NCBI GenBank assembly: GCA_052116865.1
Contig: JBQKKG010000015.1
Span: 1 to 64,000 of the forward strand
Length of the DNA stretch: 64,000 nucleotides
Direction: 5' to 3'
DNA from: CAUPWF01 sp963515125
Lineage (GTDB): Bacteria > Bacillota > Clostridia > Lachnospirales > Lachnospiraceae
Under the pieces are notes generated by a model that saw nothing but the letters and a program-made list of their open reading frames with translations, was not told where the DNA came from and made no database searches. This document shows, piece by piece, positions 27,571-35,746 of the stretch (within the stretch, counting starts at the first letter, position 1; every line of letters starts with the position of its first letter). Position numbers and translations under genes: made by a program.

Positions 27571-27980
27571 TTTCTCACCTCACGTATATTATACCTCTTA
27601 TGCTCTTCGTGCTACTACCAATTAGCACTTGAAGGTTGTCGCTTAAAGTTAACATTACTGTTATATAGGTTTTACAATTACCTTTTGACAAAGATTATAT
27701 AAATAATCTTACATTCTATCTTATACACCTTGAAAACACTGGATTTTCAAGGGATTTTGCTATCTATTTGCCCTTATTTCCCTTGGTTTTTCCCTCACTG
27801 GCATTTTCTTTCCCTTTTTCTCACAGACCCTTTTGCCATGATCAAACTCCTTTCAACGTGGCAAAGTGGAACTGCTTGAAGTAATAAAAATATTGTACCA
27901 TACCCATCAAGCAAATTTCCACTTTATCATGTTAATTTTTAAAGTACCTTTACCTTTTCAAAGTCAAGCAGGTTGACTCC
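27571..27980. other. Intergenic region with hairpins
   Basis: No gene. A plus-strand promoter-like pair, TTGACA (27685-27690) and TTACAT (27709-27714), has a palindrome AAGATTAT-ATAA-ATAATCTT (27691-27710) in its spacer. CTTGAAAA/TTTTCAAG forms a hairpin near 27750. A long imperfect stem joins AAAGTGGAACTGCTTGA (27863-27879) with TCAAGCAAATTTCCACTTT (27907-27925), as found near ends of Tn916-type elements. Confidence 0.45.
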
Positions 27981-28243
27981 TTAATTGAGTGCTAAAAACT
28001 CCTCTAACACAGCAATGCGAATGACATTTTTTCTGCCGATAAGCAATGCAGGTAGTTTATTGTTTTTAATCAGTGACCGCAGGGTGTTTTTTCCAATGCC
28101 TGTATATAGGGCATATCCCAATGCCGCCGCTTTTGGTGGAATAAGTTTTCTGCCTTGCGATTGCTTTCTTCGAGGTACTCATAAACTTTATAACTAACTT
28201 CTACGGATACAGCTTGTCCGTTTATTTTTATGGTGATCTCCAT
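27981..28243 (-). pseudogene. Fused relic of ICE sigma-like and excisionase genes
   Basis: The first part (from ATG at 28243) reads MEITIKINGQAVSVEV, then YEYLEESNRKAENLFHQKRRHWD, the start of the small sigma-70-like protein typical of Tn916-like elements. A frame change follows. The rest reads ALYTGIGKNTLRSLIK and LLIGRKNVIRIAVLEEFLALN to a stop at 27981, like the excisionase of such elements. The two genes are normally apart, so this is a deletion scar of an ICE. Confidence 0.65.
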
Positions 28244-28350
28244 AGCTTTTTCGTCCTGATGTTAGAATGTAAATAGTACAAAGTAAACGTGACTAATTCC
28301 TATAAAACAGGTATTATTAAAATCATAGGAGAAATGCAGGAGGAATAGTC

Positions 28351-28644
28351 ATGTCACAAGGAAGTAGATATTCACAACAATGCAAAGAAGATGCTGTTAG
28401 GTATCGAAAAAATCATTCAGAGTTGTCATTAAAACAGGCTGCGACAAATCTTGGAGTTAGTGATTCTGCACTGAAGTCTTGGATAAGGGTTGCAAAGGAA
28501 TCCGGGGGAGTTGTAGAAACCAGAGATTCTGGCAATTATTCAAGTGATGAAGCAAAAGAAATCGTAAGACTTCAAAGAGAATTGCGGGATACAAGGGATG
28601 CACTTGAAGTATTAAAAAAAGCCATCGGTATTCTGGAAAACTGA
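28351..28644 (+). CDS. IS3-family transposase OrfA
   Basis: A 97-aa OrfA with helix-turn-helix (LSLKQAATNLGVSDSALKSWI) and a C-terminal leucine-zipper coiled coil (about residues 70-95). AGGAGGAATAGTC precedes the ATG. The OrfB catalytic gene that should follow in the -1 frame is reduced to about 22 codons, so the element cannot transpose by itself. Confidence 0.85.
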   Translation: MSQGSRYSQQCKEDAVRYRKNHSELSLKQAATNLGVSDSALKSWIRVAKESGGVVETRDSGNYSSDEAKEIVRLQRELRDTRDALEVLKKAIGILEN

Positions 28645-28706
28645 CAGAGGTAATTTATACTGCCACGACAGATTATAAGCGTGAAAAAGAAGAGCAACCA
28701 AAATAA
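28638..28706 (+). pseudogene. IS3 OrfB remnant
   Basis: In the -1 frame relative to OrfA the sequence reads KLTEVIYTATTDYKREKEE and then stops. This is the start of an IS3 OrfB without its HTH_21 and DDE catalytic domains. The deletion endpoint is within 30 bp of the ABC-3C terminator. Confidence 0.6.
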
Positions 28707-28716
28707 AATCCAAAAA

Positions 28717-28756
28717 ACAGTGTAGCACTAATGTTTTACACTAGTTCGTACACTGT
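28717..28756 (-). terminator. Terminator of the ABC-3C operon
   Basis: ACAGTGTA (28717-28724) pairs with TACACTGT (28749-28756) and, on the minus strand, is followed by TTTTTT. It lies 10 bp past the DUF2326 stop. Confidence 0.7.
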
Positions 28757-28765
28757 TTCCATCTT

Positions 28766-30433
28766 TTAAAAATCAAATTTTAATAACTTATCTTTCTCTG
28801 ATAACGTAATAGGAGTATTTTCTTCAATATATTCTATACACTCGTCATACCCCATAATTTGATATTTATTGATTGCGATAAATACCTGTTTGTTTGTTTC
28901 TCTAGCAATTTCCCCGATAGCCTTGAGCATACCTGCTACTTGCCTTGGATCAATACCATTATAGCAAGCTGAATCTTGAAGCATTATTTCGACTTCCAAA
29001 TTATAACGACATAAGAGATAGTCCATTAAATTCTTTTTTACTTCAGTGACCCCTTCTCCTGTATCTCCTTTTAAACTAAACTCAAAACTTACTGGTCTAG
29101 CGGACAAATGTTTTTTACGAATTTTTATATCAAAATATGAACTTACTTCTTCATCATAAATTGATTGAATCAGTAAATAAATAAAGTCCCTATATTTGGT
29201 CACTAACTCATCATATGATTTTCTTACTTGTATTGCATTGCTAAATTTATCTGTTAAATTATCTGTCTCTTTTTCAATATTAGTATCTACGTCCTTTACT
29301 TGTGACAATTTTCCTTGTTTGTACATTAATTCTTGCAAGTCAGAATTATACTTTCCATAAAGTTCTATTGATTCCTGATATACTTCATTTGTAGCAATAA
29401 CCTTGCCAAGCGAGTCAACTCTATTTGAAAGTACACATAAGTTTTCTTCGATTTTCTTCATTTGATTTTCTAAATTTTGTTTCTTATTTCCAAGAAAAGC
29501 TTTTCTTTCTTCATATACTTTATTATGAAATTCTTCAACCTCTGCTAAATTCCTTTTAACCATTTCAGGAATTTCCTGATTCACTTTTTCAAAAATAAGA
29601 AGTATATGCTCACTCGTCACTTCATTTTTTTTGGAACTTTCAATAAAATCTGAAAGCCTTTCACACTCAAGTCGCTTATTCTCATAAGCACCTTTTAATT
29701 TTTTTAATTCTTTACTCTTCTCGGAATACTCTTCTATTACATTCTGTTGAATCTTCGACACTTCTATATCTTTTATCTTTTTTGAAACTCGATTCAACTC
29801 ATCATGCAATCTTTCGACTTCTTTATCAACATAATATATTTCTTCATCAATTTGCTCAATATTCCATCCGCCGTAAAAAGATATAATCTCTTTCTTTTGC
29901 TTTTTCAAATCTGAAATTCGGTCTTGAGATGTATATATACCCTCAACATCTTTTAAAATATCCAAAATTCCTAACAATTGCAAACAGCTTACAACATCTG
30001 TTTTATCAGGTTGACTTCTCAAACTAATTTCTGTATTTTTTTTTGTCAAAATTATCTGTTTGCTATACAGTGAACGCTTTATTTCAAAAAAAGATTTATA
30101 CTCTGTTAATGTATATTGTTTATTCCCTATTTGTATATTTTGGCTATCTCCAATAGTCCTAGTCACAATGTATTTTTTCTGCTTAAATAAAACTTCTGCT
30201 TTTAATTTGAAGTCTACTAATTTGTCGCTAACTGCCTTAGTATCTTCATTTGCACCTAATATATAATCTACGAACTTTAACAGTAATGTTTTTCCCAAAC
30301 TATTTATGGTCGCTTTTTTATTCTTGGGTTCTTGAATATCGCCATAAATAAAAGATATTCCTTTTTCATTGAATGAAATATTTCTGATAGTTTCGTCAAG
30401 AGGATTTAAAATTTTAAGATTTAAGATTTTCAT
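28766..30433 (-). CDS. ABC-3C ATPase (DUF2326-type SMC-like protein)
   Basis: A 555-aa SMC-like ABC ATPase. It has an N-terminal P-loop with the variant NSLGKT (residues 44-49), a long coiled coil (about 170-400) and a C-terminal DUF2326-like lobe with a Walker B-like VEIMLQDSACYNGIDPRQV segment. DUF2326 proteins are the ATPase of ABC three-component systems, predicted conflict systems against mobile elements. Its start overlaps the middle component by 20 bp, with AAGGGGAA upstream, so the three proteins are made together. The ATPase likely senses or organises nucleoprotein and controls the nuclease-like partner. Confidence 0.82.
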   Translation of the reverse strand: MKILNLKILNPLDETIRNISFNEKGISFIYGDIQEPKNKKATINSLGKTLLLKFVDYILGANEDTKAVSDKLVDFKLKAEVLFKQKKYIVTRTIGDSQNIQIGNKQYTLTEYKSFFEIKRSLYSKQIILTKKNTEISLRSQPDKTDVVSCLQLLGILDILKDVEGIYTSQDRISDLKKQKKEIISFYGGWNIEQIDEEIYYVDKEVERLHDELNRVSKKIKDIEVSKIQQNVIEEYSEKSKELKKLKGAYENKRLECERLSDFIESSKKNEVTSEHILLIFEKVNQEIPEMVKRNLAEVEEFHNKVYEERKAFLGNKKQNLENQMKKIEENLCVLSNRVDSLGKVIATNEVYQESIELYGKYNSDLQELMYKQGKLSQVKDVDTNIEKETDNLTDKFSNAIQVRKSYDELVTKYRDFIYLLIQSIYDEEVSSYFDIKIRKKHLSARPVSFEFSLKGDTGEGVTEVKKNLMDYLLCRYNLEVEIMLQDSACYNGIDPRQVAGMLKAIGEIARETNKQVFIAINKYQIMGYDECIEYIEENTPITLSEKDKLLKFDF

Positions 30434-30683
30434 TATACATTTCCCCTTTCTCGTTGTAGTTTATCATTTTTGCCATATACATAAATTCTAAAACATAGAT
30501 ATACTTCTGATATGTAGGAATAGACTTGATTTCATTTGTTTTGACATACTTTTTTACAAACTTATCCCATAACTTATCCACTGTTATTTTCTTGTCACCT
30601 AAAATGTCCAACAAAAGTGCACTTACTCCGATATAGCTTTCCGCTAAACTGACATATTTATCTGGTAACACCATAACAATCAC
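30414..30683 (-). CDS. ABC-3C middle component
   Basis: An 89-aa helical protein (LPDKYVSLAESYIGVSALLL, then PTYQKYIYVLEFMYMAKMI) in the position and with the size and winged-helix-like look of ABC-3C middle components. It starts directly at the end of the 326-aa gene and overlaps the DUF2326 gene. Likely bridges ATPase and effector. The family call rests mainly on context. Confidence 0.7.
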   Translation of the reverse strand: MIVMVLPDKYVSLAESYIGVSALLLDILGDKKITVDKLWDKFVKKYVKTNEIKSIPTYQKYIYVLEFMYMAKMINYNEKGEMYNENLKS

Positions 30684-31664
30684 CTACTCCTTTTCAAATA
30701 TATCACACTTATCAAAAATATAAACTACTAGAAACTCCACACTAGTTTCATCCATCACTTCCATACCAACATACGAAACAATTTCTTCAATCAATTTCTG
30801 ATATAATATAACACCTTGAAACTTCTTCGCTAAATCATCATATTTATCAATAACTAATTCTTTCACTCTTTCAAAACGATTCTCAAACATGATATCTTGG
30901 TTGATATTTGTAACGGCCCTCTCAACGACATCTAAATTACTGATTATCATTTCAATATCTTCTTGCTTTTCATCTAAACTATTAACAGTAATTTTTTTTA
31001 CTGTTGAAATTCTATCATATTTGTCAATATCATTCTGTGTTCTCAATGTATTAATATATTTTAAGCTTATATTCATAGATATCTTCATAATAAGATTAAA
31101 AATTGCTTCTTCTGACACAGCATTATAATCTATCATTCCCTTTACATTTATAAGTGCTGATATTTTTTCCAATACATTTAAATCGTTTATTTGGCATAAT
31201 ACATCATAAACGTATGATAGATTAACTACTTTATATTTAAAATTTAGGCTATACTCTTTTTGTAATCGGAGAGCCTCATGTTCATAATATCTTTCACTAT
31301 CCTCTGGTAAATCATTATCAAAGGTATTCACCAGATAAATAAACTCCTTAATTTCTCCGTTCCATAAACCATTTCTACATACATTTTCTAACAATCCCGT
31401 AAGATCTTCCGTAAACTTCTTTTGCATATTTTTCTTTAAAGAAGTATTGTTTCTCGCAGGAGCATAGATTTGATAAAACAGACTAGTTTCTACAACCCAA
31501 CCATCATTTTTCTTATCTCCACCGTATGCATCAGGCATCTCGTAAGTATTTCCCAAATAATTATTATATTCCTTAAGTACATCCCGAACAAGCTTTTGAA
31601 AATTCATTCCTGTTCTACCTCGCAGGTACTCCACTATAGCTTTTGCATAATCGTATCTATCCAT
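30684..31664 (-). CDS. ABC-3C effector with N-terminal nuclease-like domain
   Basis: A 326-aa protein. The N-terminal part has GGDKKNDGWVVET then FYQIYAPA (residues 48-70), a D-x(n)-QxYxP pattern of the REase-like domain attached to ABC-3C C-terminal components. The rest is helical and ends in the conserved dimerisation region. GGGAGG precedes the ATG. As first gene of the operon it is likely the effector, cutting DNA when triggered. The exact active-site residues (D54, Q65) are inferred. Confidence 0.75.
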   Translation of the reverse strand: MDRYDYAKAIVEYLRGRTGMNFQKLVRDVLKEYNNYLGNTYEMPDAYGGDKKNDGWVVETSLFYQIYAPARNNTSLKKNMQKKFTEDLTGLLENVCRNGLWNGEIKEFIYLVNTFDNDLPEDSERYYEHEALRLQKEYSLNFKYKVVNLSYVYDVLCQINDLNVLEKISALINVKGMIDYNAVSEEAIFNLIMKISMNISLKYINTLRTQNDIDKYDRISTVKKITVNSLDEKQEDIEMIISNLDVVERAVTNINQDIMFENRFERVKELVIDKYDDLAKKFQGVILYQKLIEEIVSYVGMEVMDETSVEFLVVYIFDKCDIFEKE

Positions 31665-31751
31665 AAAGTTTCCTCCCTGCTGTGCTTTGTAAATTCTCTA
31701 ACTTATTCCTAACAATGATGTAAATCATTTTAGTAATATATCTGTTATCAT

Positions 31752-31760
31752 ATTATAGCA
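31752..31760 (-). promoter_or_regulatory. Extended -10 promoter of the ABC-3C operon
   Basis: TGCTATAAT on the minus strand is an extended -10 element (TGnTATAAT). No good -35 box is seen. It lies about 90 bp before the first gene. Confidence 0.55.
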
Positions 31761-31836
31761 CAACGTGATTGTACCTAATACCCTTTTTTATCTATATTTT
31801 TATAACTGTTTTCTTTCTGTTAATCTATAATATAAA

Positions 31837-31875
31837 ACAGCGTAGCAATGTTTATGTTTACATTACATACGCTGT
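31837..31875 (-). terminator. Terminator after the tRNA-binding-domain gene
   Basis: ACAGCGTA (31837-31844) pairs with TACGCTGT (31868-31875), followed on the minus strand by TTTTATATT. It lies about 70 bp past the stop at 31947. Confidence 0.6.
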
Positions 31876-31946
31876 TCTACCTCATTACAAGTCAGCTTTC
31901 TGTCATTCACAATTATTTGGGCGTAAATAGGCGTAAATTTCTACCT

Positions 31947-32438
31947 CTAATACAACTTCGCACCCGCTGGAATTCTGTCATCCACCATCAGAAGATTAAG
32001 TCCTTCTTTTCCATCTTCTTCATGAACTGCTGAGATTAACATTCCACAAGAATCAATTCCCATCATCGGTCTTGGCGGTAGGTTCGTAATTGCAATACAA
32101 GTTTTTCCAACCAGTTCTTCTGGTTCGTAATACTCATGAATACCACTTAAAATCACCCTATCAACGCCTGTTCCATCGTCCAAAACAAATTTTAAAAGTT
32201 TCTTACTCTTAGGTACTGCTTCACAGGCTTTTACCTTTACGGCTCTGTAATCAGACTTCTGGAAAGTCTCAAAATCTATCATTTCTTCAAATAATGGTTC
32301 AATTGTCACCTTTGAAAAATCAATCTTTTCGACTACTTTTTCTTCCACTTTATTTGCCTTTGCAGATGCATCAGAACCACCCAAGGACTTCATTGTCGGG
32401 AATTTTTTTGTTCCCAACTGTAAGCCATATAAATTCAT
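31947..32438 (-). CDS. Stand-alone tRNA-binding (TRBD) domain; possible metG 3' fragment
   Basis: A 163-aa protein. The C-terminal ~105 residues are the EMAPII/TRBD fold of methionyl-tRNA synthetase: DYRAVKVKACEAVPKSKKLL, VILSGIHEYYEPEELVGK, AITNLPPRPMMGIDSCGMLI, then RIPAGAKLY. The first residues (NLYGLQLGTKKFP) look like the linker that precedes this domain in full MetRS. Only a weak AAGGA lies before the ATG. Next to it is an integrase gene, so this may be the 3' end of metG cut off by integration, or a true CsaA-like stand-alone protein. Confidence 0.65.
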   Translation of the reverse strand: MNLYGLQLGTKKFPTMKSLGGSDASAKANKVEEKVVEKIDFSKVTIEPLFEEMIDFETFQKSDYRAVKVKACEAVPKSKKLLKFVLDDGTGVDRVILSGIHEYYEPEELVGKTCIAITNLPPRPMMGIDSCGMLISAVHEEDGKEGLNLLMVDDRIPAGAKLY

Positions 32439-32491
32439 TTATATTCCTTTAAACTCTTCCCAAAAGCTCTGTAGATACGTGTTAATAAACA

Positions 32492-32548
32492 GGTCAAATT
32501 GTGATGCTTTTTGGTCAAGTATTGGTCTTTTGATATTTTTTTGGTCAA
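32492..32548. repeat. GGTCAA iterons beside the integrase gene
   Basis: Direct repeats of GGTCAA at 32492-32497, 32513-32518 and 32543-32548, plus a partial GGTC at 32524, mostly inside T-rich TTTTTGGTCAA units. They lie between the integrase stop and the tRNA-binding-domain gene, where arm-type sites and the attachment site of the element are expected. Confidence 0.5.
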
Positions 32549-32584
32549 AGAATTATTTAGAATTCTCTAATAGAGGACTCTTTT

Positions 32585-33820
32585 CTAAAATACATCCATG
32601 TTCTTTGATAACTTTTCTAACGAAGCTCTTGTAACATCCTGATTTACTTCTGCGTAAATATTCATTGTAGTTGACACATCAGCATGCCCCATAACTTCCT
32701 GTATAACTTTTACATTAGTTTCATTCTCGCAAAATCTTGAAGCAAATGTATGGCGGAATATATGACAAGAAAATCTTGGTATCATAACCGGCTCTCTTTT
32801 TTCCTTCTTTGCCTTTACTTCTTCCTCTGCATTATGAGCATCTACAATTCTTTTAATTGCACGATTAACAGCTGCTGGATTGTGTGGTGTTTCAAATCTA
32901 TTCGAAAATATAAAATTTGTCATACCATCAACATTTGCCACACAAAAGCCTTCCACTTCCTGACGTTCGTATTCATCTTTGAGCACATCATATACTTGTT
33001 TCATCATTGGAATAGTCCTTATACCTGCTTCTGTCTTTGGCTGAGAAACACGAAACTCACATTTAAAAGAATCATCTGCTCTCTGATAATAAGTCAGGCT
33101 ATGATTGATATCAATCAAGCGCTTTTCTAAATCAACATCATCCCAGCGAATTCCAATCGCTTCTCCAATTCGACACCCAGTACCAAGCAAGAAAGTAAAA
33201 AACGGATACCACTTATAAAAGAATGGATTCTCTGCAACATAATTTATAAATGCTCTCTGCTGCTGTACCGTTAATGCTCTTTTTCTCTTCCTTGAACCTC
33301 CATTTCTTTTCTTAACCTCTGCGTAAGCTCCATCGATCGGATTCTTTCTAATAATGTCATCTCTTACTGCCAATTGAAATGAGGGTCGTAATACTGTATT
33401 GATATTTTCCAATGTGTTTATCTGTAATCCCTGTTTATTAATCAAGTCACTGTAAAAAAACAATACATCTGAATACTTTACATCTTTGACTTTCTTTTTC
33501 CCAAAGGTATCACGGATAAAATGATTCCAAGTATACAAATAATTTGAATAAGTTGAACTTCTTAATTCTGACTTTGTTGATATATATCTGTCAAACAGGA
33601 AGTTCACGTCAGCGTTACCTGCTACATATACATTTAACCCATCCATCTGGTCTTTGATTAGTGACTCCTCTTTTTGTCGAAGAGTTACCAATGATTTTGC
33701 ATATATCGTGTGTTGCTTTCCTAGTGGATCTGTATAAATGTACGAGTATCTACCATCTGTCTTTCGGTAATGCTCTCCTTTTCTTAAAACTCTTCCTTTT
33801 CCGTCTTTTCTACAAGCCAT
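32585..33820 (-). CDS. Tyrosine integrase (Tn916 Int type)
   Basis: A 411-aa site-specific recombinase. It has an N-terminal arm-binding domain (KTDGRYSYIYTDPLGKQ, about residues 20-36), a SAM-like core-binding domain and the catalytic domain with Arg in GTGCRIGEAIGIRW, HxxR in CHIFRHTFASRF and the nucleophile Tyr in STTMNIYAEV. The ATG (MACRKDGKG) follows AGAAAGGAG; 23 further upstream residues lack a site. It should insert and excise the element. It is the last gene before the left end. Confidence 0.92.
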   Translation of the reverse strand: MACRKDGKGRVLRKGEHYRKTDGRYSYIYTDPLGKQHTIYAKSLVTLRQKEESLIKDQMDGLNVYVAGNADVNFLFDRYISTKSELRSSTYSNYLYTWNHFIRDTFGKKKVKDVKYSDVLFFYSDLINKQGLQINTLENINTVLRPSFQLAVRDDIIRKNPIDGAYAEVKKRNGGSRKRKRALTVQQQRAFINYVAENPFFYKWYPFFTFLLGTGCRIGEAIGIRWDDVDLEKRLIDINHSLTYYQRADDSFKCEFRVSQPKTEAGIRTIPMMKQVYDVLKDEYERQEVEGFCVANVDGMTNFIFSNRFETPHNPAAVNRAIKRIVDAHNAEEEVKAKKEKREPVMIPRFSCHIFRHTFASRFCENETNVKVIQEVMGHADVSTTMNIYAEVNQDVTRASLEKLSKNMDVF

Positions 33821-33851
33821 TCTTTCTCCTTTCTGGAGAAAAGAGCCTGCA

Positions 33852-34028
33852 CTACTTCGGGGTTGACTTGATAATCTGCATTTCAACACCCATTCGTATT
33901 AATTGCGATATGGATATGTTGTGACTTTGGGTATATTCAAGCATTAGCTGATATTCTTCTTCTTTAAACTTTACTGTGACACTCCGATTTATCGGCTTAT
34001 CTACTTTCGGTCTACCAGTTCTTGACAT
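33852..34028 (-). CDS. Ribbon-helix-helix protein (CopG/Arc type)
   Basis: A 58-aa protein (MSRTGRPKVDKPINRSVTVK, then FKEEEYQLMLEYTQSHNISI and QLIRMGVEMQI) with AGGAGGT before its ATG. The strand plus two helices are those of RHH DNA-binding dimers, common next to integrases as regulators of excision or as relaxosome parts. It ends 31 bp before the integrase start and is probably co-transcribed with it. Confidence 0.85.
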   Translation of the reverse strand: MSRTGRPKVDKPINRSVTVKFKEEEYQLMLEYTQSHNISISQLIRMGVEMQIIKSTPK

Positions 34029-34131
34029 TTTCTACCTCCTTCACAACCTACCTTGATTATAATATTGGTCTTACCAAAAGTCAACCACTATATTGCAAAC
34101 TCTTTCCTATTATTTTATATCCTTATTAAAT

Positions 34132-34169
34132 GGACCAGATTAATGCCCTCCTTCTGCATAATCTGGTCC
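34132..34169. repeat. Perfect 11-bp hairpin between RHH and DUF6462 genes
   Basis: GGACCAGATTA (34132-34142) and TAATCTGGTCC (34159-34169) form a perfect stem with a 16-nt loop holding CCCTCCTT. It may be a terminator with a weak T-run (minus strand CCATTTAAT) after the DUF6462 gene or a protein-binding site of the integrase region. Confidence 0.5.
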
Positions 34170-34184
34170 GATACCTGTTTCTTC

Positions 34185-34388
34185 CTATTTATAGAAATCA
34201 ACATCTACTATATGAAACGTCTCTAAGTATTCATCTATAATATCTAAATTTACAAGCACCAGTTGATTCACTTTATAGCAAGCCTGTGCATCCTTTGCCA
34301 ATTGCTGAAATTTAGACAAACTCATCGAATACATTTCTGCGCCGTCTGCATATCTAACAAATCTTTTATCTTTCATCTTTTTTTGCAT
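34185..34388 (-). CDS. DUF6462 / excisionase-like protein
   Basis: A 67-aa protein (RFVRYADGAEMYSMSLSKFQ, then DAQACYKVNQLVLVNLDIID, EYLETF) with a winged helix-turn-helix look. This family is found beside tyrosine integrases in Clostridia ICEs and likely helps excision direction. The start overlaps the end of the MazF gene by 23 bp; an internal Met at codon 5 is a possible alternative start. Confidence 0.75.
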   Translation of the reverse strand: MQKKMKDKRFVRYADGAEMYSMSLSKFQQLAKDAQACYKVNQLVLVNLDIIDEYLETFHIVDVDFYK

Positions 34389-34806
34389 GTTCCAAAGCCT
34401 CCCTTATCATTCTCTGTACGATATCTGTTAACCCAAGCTGCTTAATTAAAGCTCGATCAATTTTATGCATTACTCCTGATGCTACCGTAATATTTCCTAT
34501 GCTACCTCTCACAAATGACTTTGGAACAGTTTGAATATCCTCCGGAATAAAGTCTGATATCTTCTGCAGATGTAATCCCCCTACATCTAAAGGATGAATT
34601 TGCACATGCACATCAATATCCTTTAATTTTGAACTCAATGGGCACACGGTTATCTGTGGAGCATTATTGTGATTACTCTGGTTGGATGATACAATTACTG
34701 CCGGACGTATAAAGCACTGCACTCCTTCTGGTTTCCAACCAAAATCTACATAAACTACCTGTCCTCTTCTATATGGTTTGTATTTCTTTTTGTAATTTTT
34801 GCTCAT
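34366..34806 (-). CDS. PemK/MazF-family toxin
   Basis: A 146-aa MazF-type endoribonuclease: RRGQVVYVDFGWKPEG near the start, RPAVIVSSNQSNHNN (about residues 34-48), VCPLSSK near 54, then VPKSFVRGSIGNI. MazF toxins cut mRNA at short motifs. No typical MazE gene is adjacent; the preceding gene is a recombinase-like protein whose end overlaps the start by 38 bp. An antitoxin may be an unrecognised neighbour or the toxin may be regulatory for the element. Confidence 0.85.
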   Translation of the reverse strand: MSKNYKKKYKPYRRGQVVYVDFGWKPEGVQCFIRPAVIVSSNQSNHNNAPQITVCPLSSKLKDIDVHVQIHPLDVGGLHLQKISDFIPEDIQTVPKSFVRGSIGNITVASGVMHKIDRALIKQLGLTDIVQRMIREALEHAKKDER

Positions 34807-35197
34807 CCTTCTTCAACCTCCTTAATGTTTTAACTCCCATACCAAGATTTCCTTCATCAACAGTCATAATAATGCCACCTGCATTAATAATTTTTCCTAC
34901 TTTGTAATATGCATCTGGAATGTCTGTTGAAATTGCCATCATATTTACTACAATGACTCCTTCTGCTCTTTTTTGACGGATCATTTGTGTTATCTTTTCA
35001 AACTGGCGATTCAAATCTGCCTGACCTAATCCATTCCTTCGAACAACTCCAACAATTTCTATGTCTTGGTTTTTCACAAAATTTCTAATGTAATGTTCTT
35101 GTTTTTCTTCTCTTTTCTCTGTTTCTATTAAAGAACCCGTTGTAGACAGAAGAGCTATAAACTCCCTTTTCCTTTTTCTCGGATTTCTTATGCCCAT
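34769..35197 (-). CDS. Degenerate serine-recombinase-like protein
   Basis: A 142-aa protein whose core (FIALLSTTGSL, YIRNFVKNQDIEIVGVVRR, RAEGVIVVNMMAISTDIPDA) follows the resolvase N-terminal fold. The usual R-L-S-R motif reads M-A-I-S-T, so both catalytic arginines are gone; no DNA-binding tail is present. It is probably a non-catalytic, dimerising relative that regulates the element. It overlaps the MazF start and follows an XRE gene by 11 bp. Confidence 0.6.
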   Translation of the reverse strand: MGIRNPRKRKREFIALLSTTGSLIETEKREEKQEHYIRNFVKNQDIEIVGVVRRNGLGQADLNRQFEKITQMIRQKRAEGVIVVNMMAISTDIPDAYYKVGKIINAGGIIMTVDEGNLGMGVKTLRRLKKDEQKLQKEIQTI

Positions 35198-35208
35198 AAT
35201 TTTACCTC

Positions 35209-35550
35209 CTACGATGCAAGCATCGCTGCCTGATCTAACATATATATAAATATCTGTTTCAAATATTTCTGCTGTTCCTCTGGAAGCTCTTTTAGACGAG
35301 AGTCAATCGAATCCTTCTTTGAATCTAAATCTGAATCCAGACTAATACTCAATATCGTATTAGCATCACACCCATAAACATCCATGAGTAAATACAGGCT
35401 TTTCATACTTAAATTTCTACCGCCTTGTTCTACTTGTGTAATACTTGATTGACTTAATCCTGTTTTTTCGCTTACCTGGTACAGTGACAATTTCTTATCT
35501 TTTCTCAGCTGGCGAAGATTCGGTCCAACTGTATATCCATCATATTTCAT
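35209..35550 (-). CDS. XRE-family regulator
   Basis: A 113-aa protein with an N-terminal XRE helix-turn-helix (SLYQVSEKTGLSQSSITQVE, about residues 22-41) and a short helical tail. The start overlaps the preceding 68-aa gene by 11 bp. Likely the element's repressor or immunity regulator. Confidence 0.85.
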   Translation of the reverse strand: MKYDGYTVGPNLRQLRKDKKLSLYQVSEKTGLSQSSITQVEQGGRNLSMKSLYLLMDVYGCDANTILSISLDSDLDSKKDSIDSRLKELPEEQQKYLKQIFIYMLDQAAMLAS

Positions 35551-35746
35551 CTTTAATCAGACCTCCGTTCCTCGCGCGTTCTTTTTCTAACGCACGAATT
35601 TCTTCTACTGCTGCTGATTCCGTTTCATACTTTCCAAGGAAATGACCAAACTGGTCATAAACAATGGTTCCATATTCCACGTTAATAAATTGACATCTGT
35701 TTACTGCCAGGGGATACCCCCAGCAGTTCACTACCTTTCCACTCAC
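35540..35746 (-). CDS. Small conserved element protein
   Basis: A 68-aa protein (NCWGYPLAVNRCQFINVEYG, then VYDQFGHFLGKYETESAAVE) that I do not recognise. It begins at a GTG overlapping the preceding stop (GTGA) and overlaps the XRE start, so it is coupled within the regulatory operon of the element. Mixed beta and helix; no membrane segment. Confidence 0.6.
   Translation of the reverse strand: MSGKVVNCWGYPLAVNRCQFINVEYGTIVYDQFGHFLGKYETESAAVEEIRALEKERARNGGLIKDEI

Noticed and set aside
32490..32550. CRISPR-like repeats (GGTCAA units)
   Set aside because: The units are too short and irregularly spaced; no cas genes are nearby.
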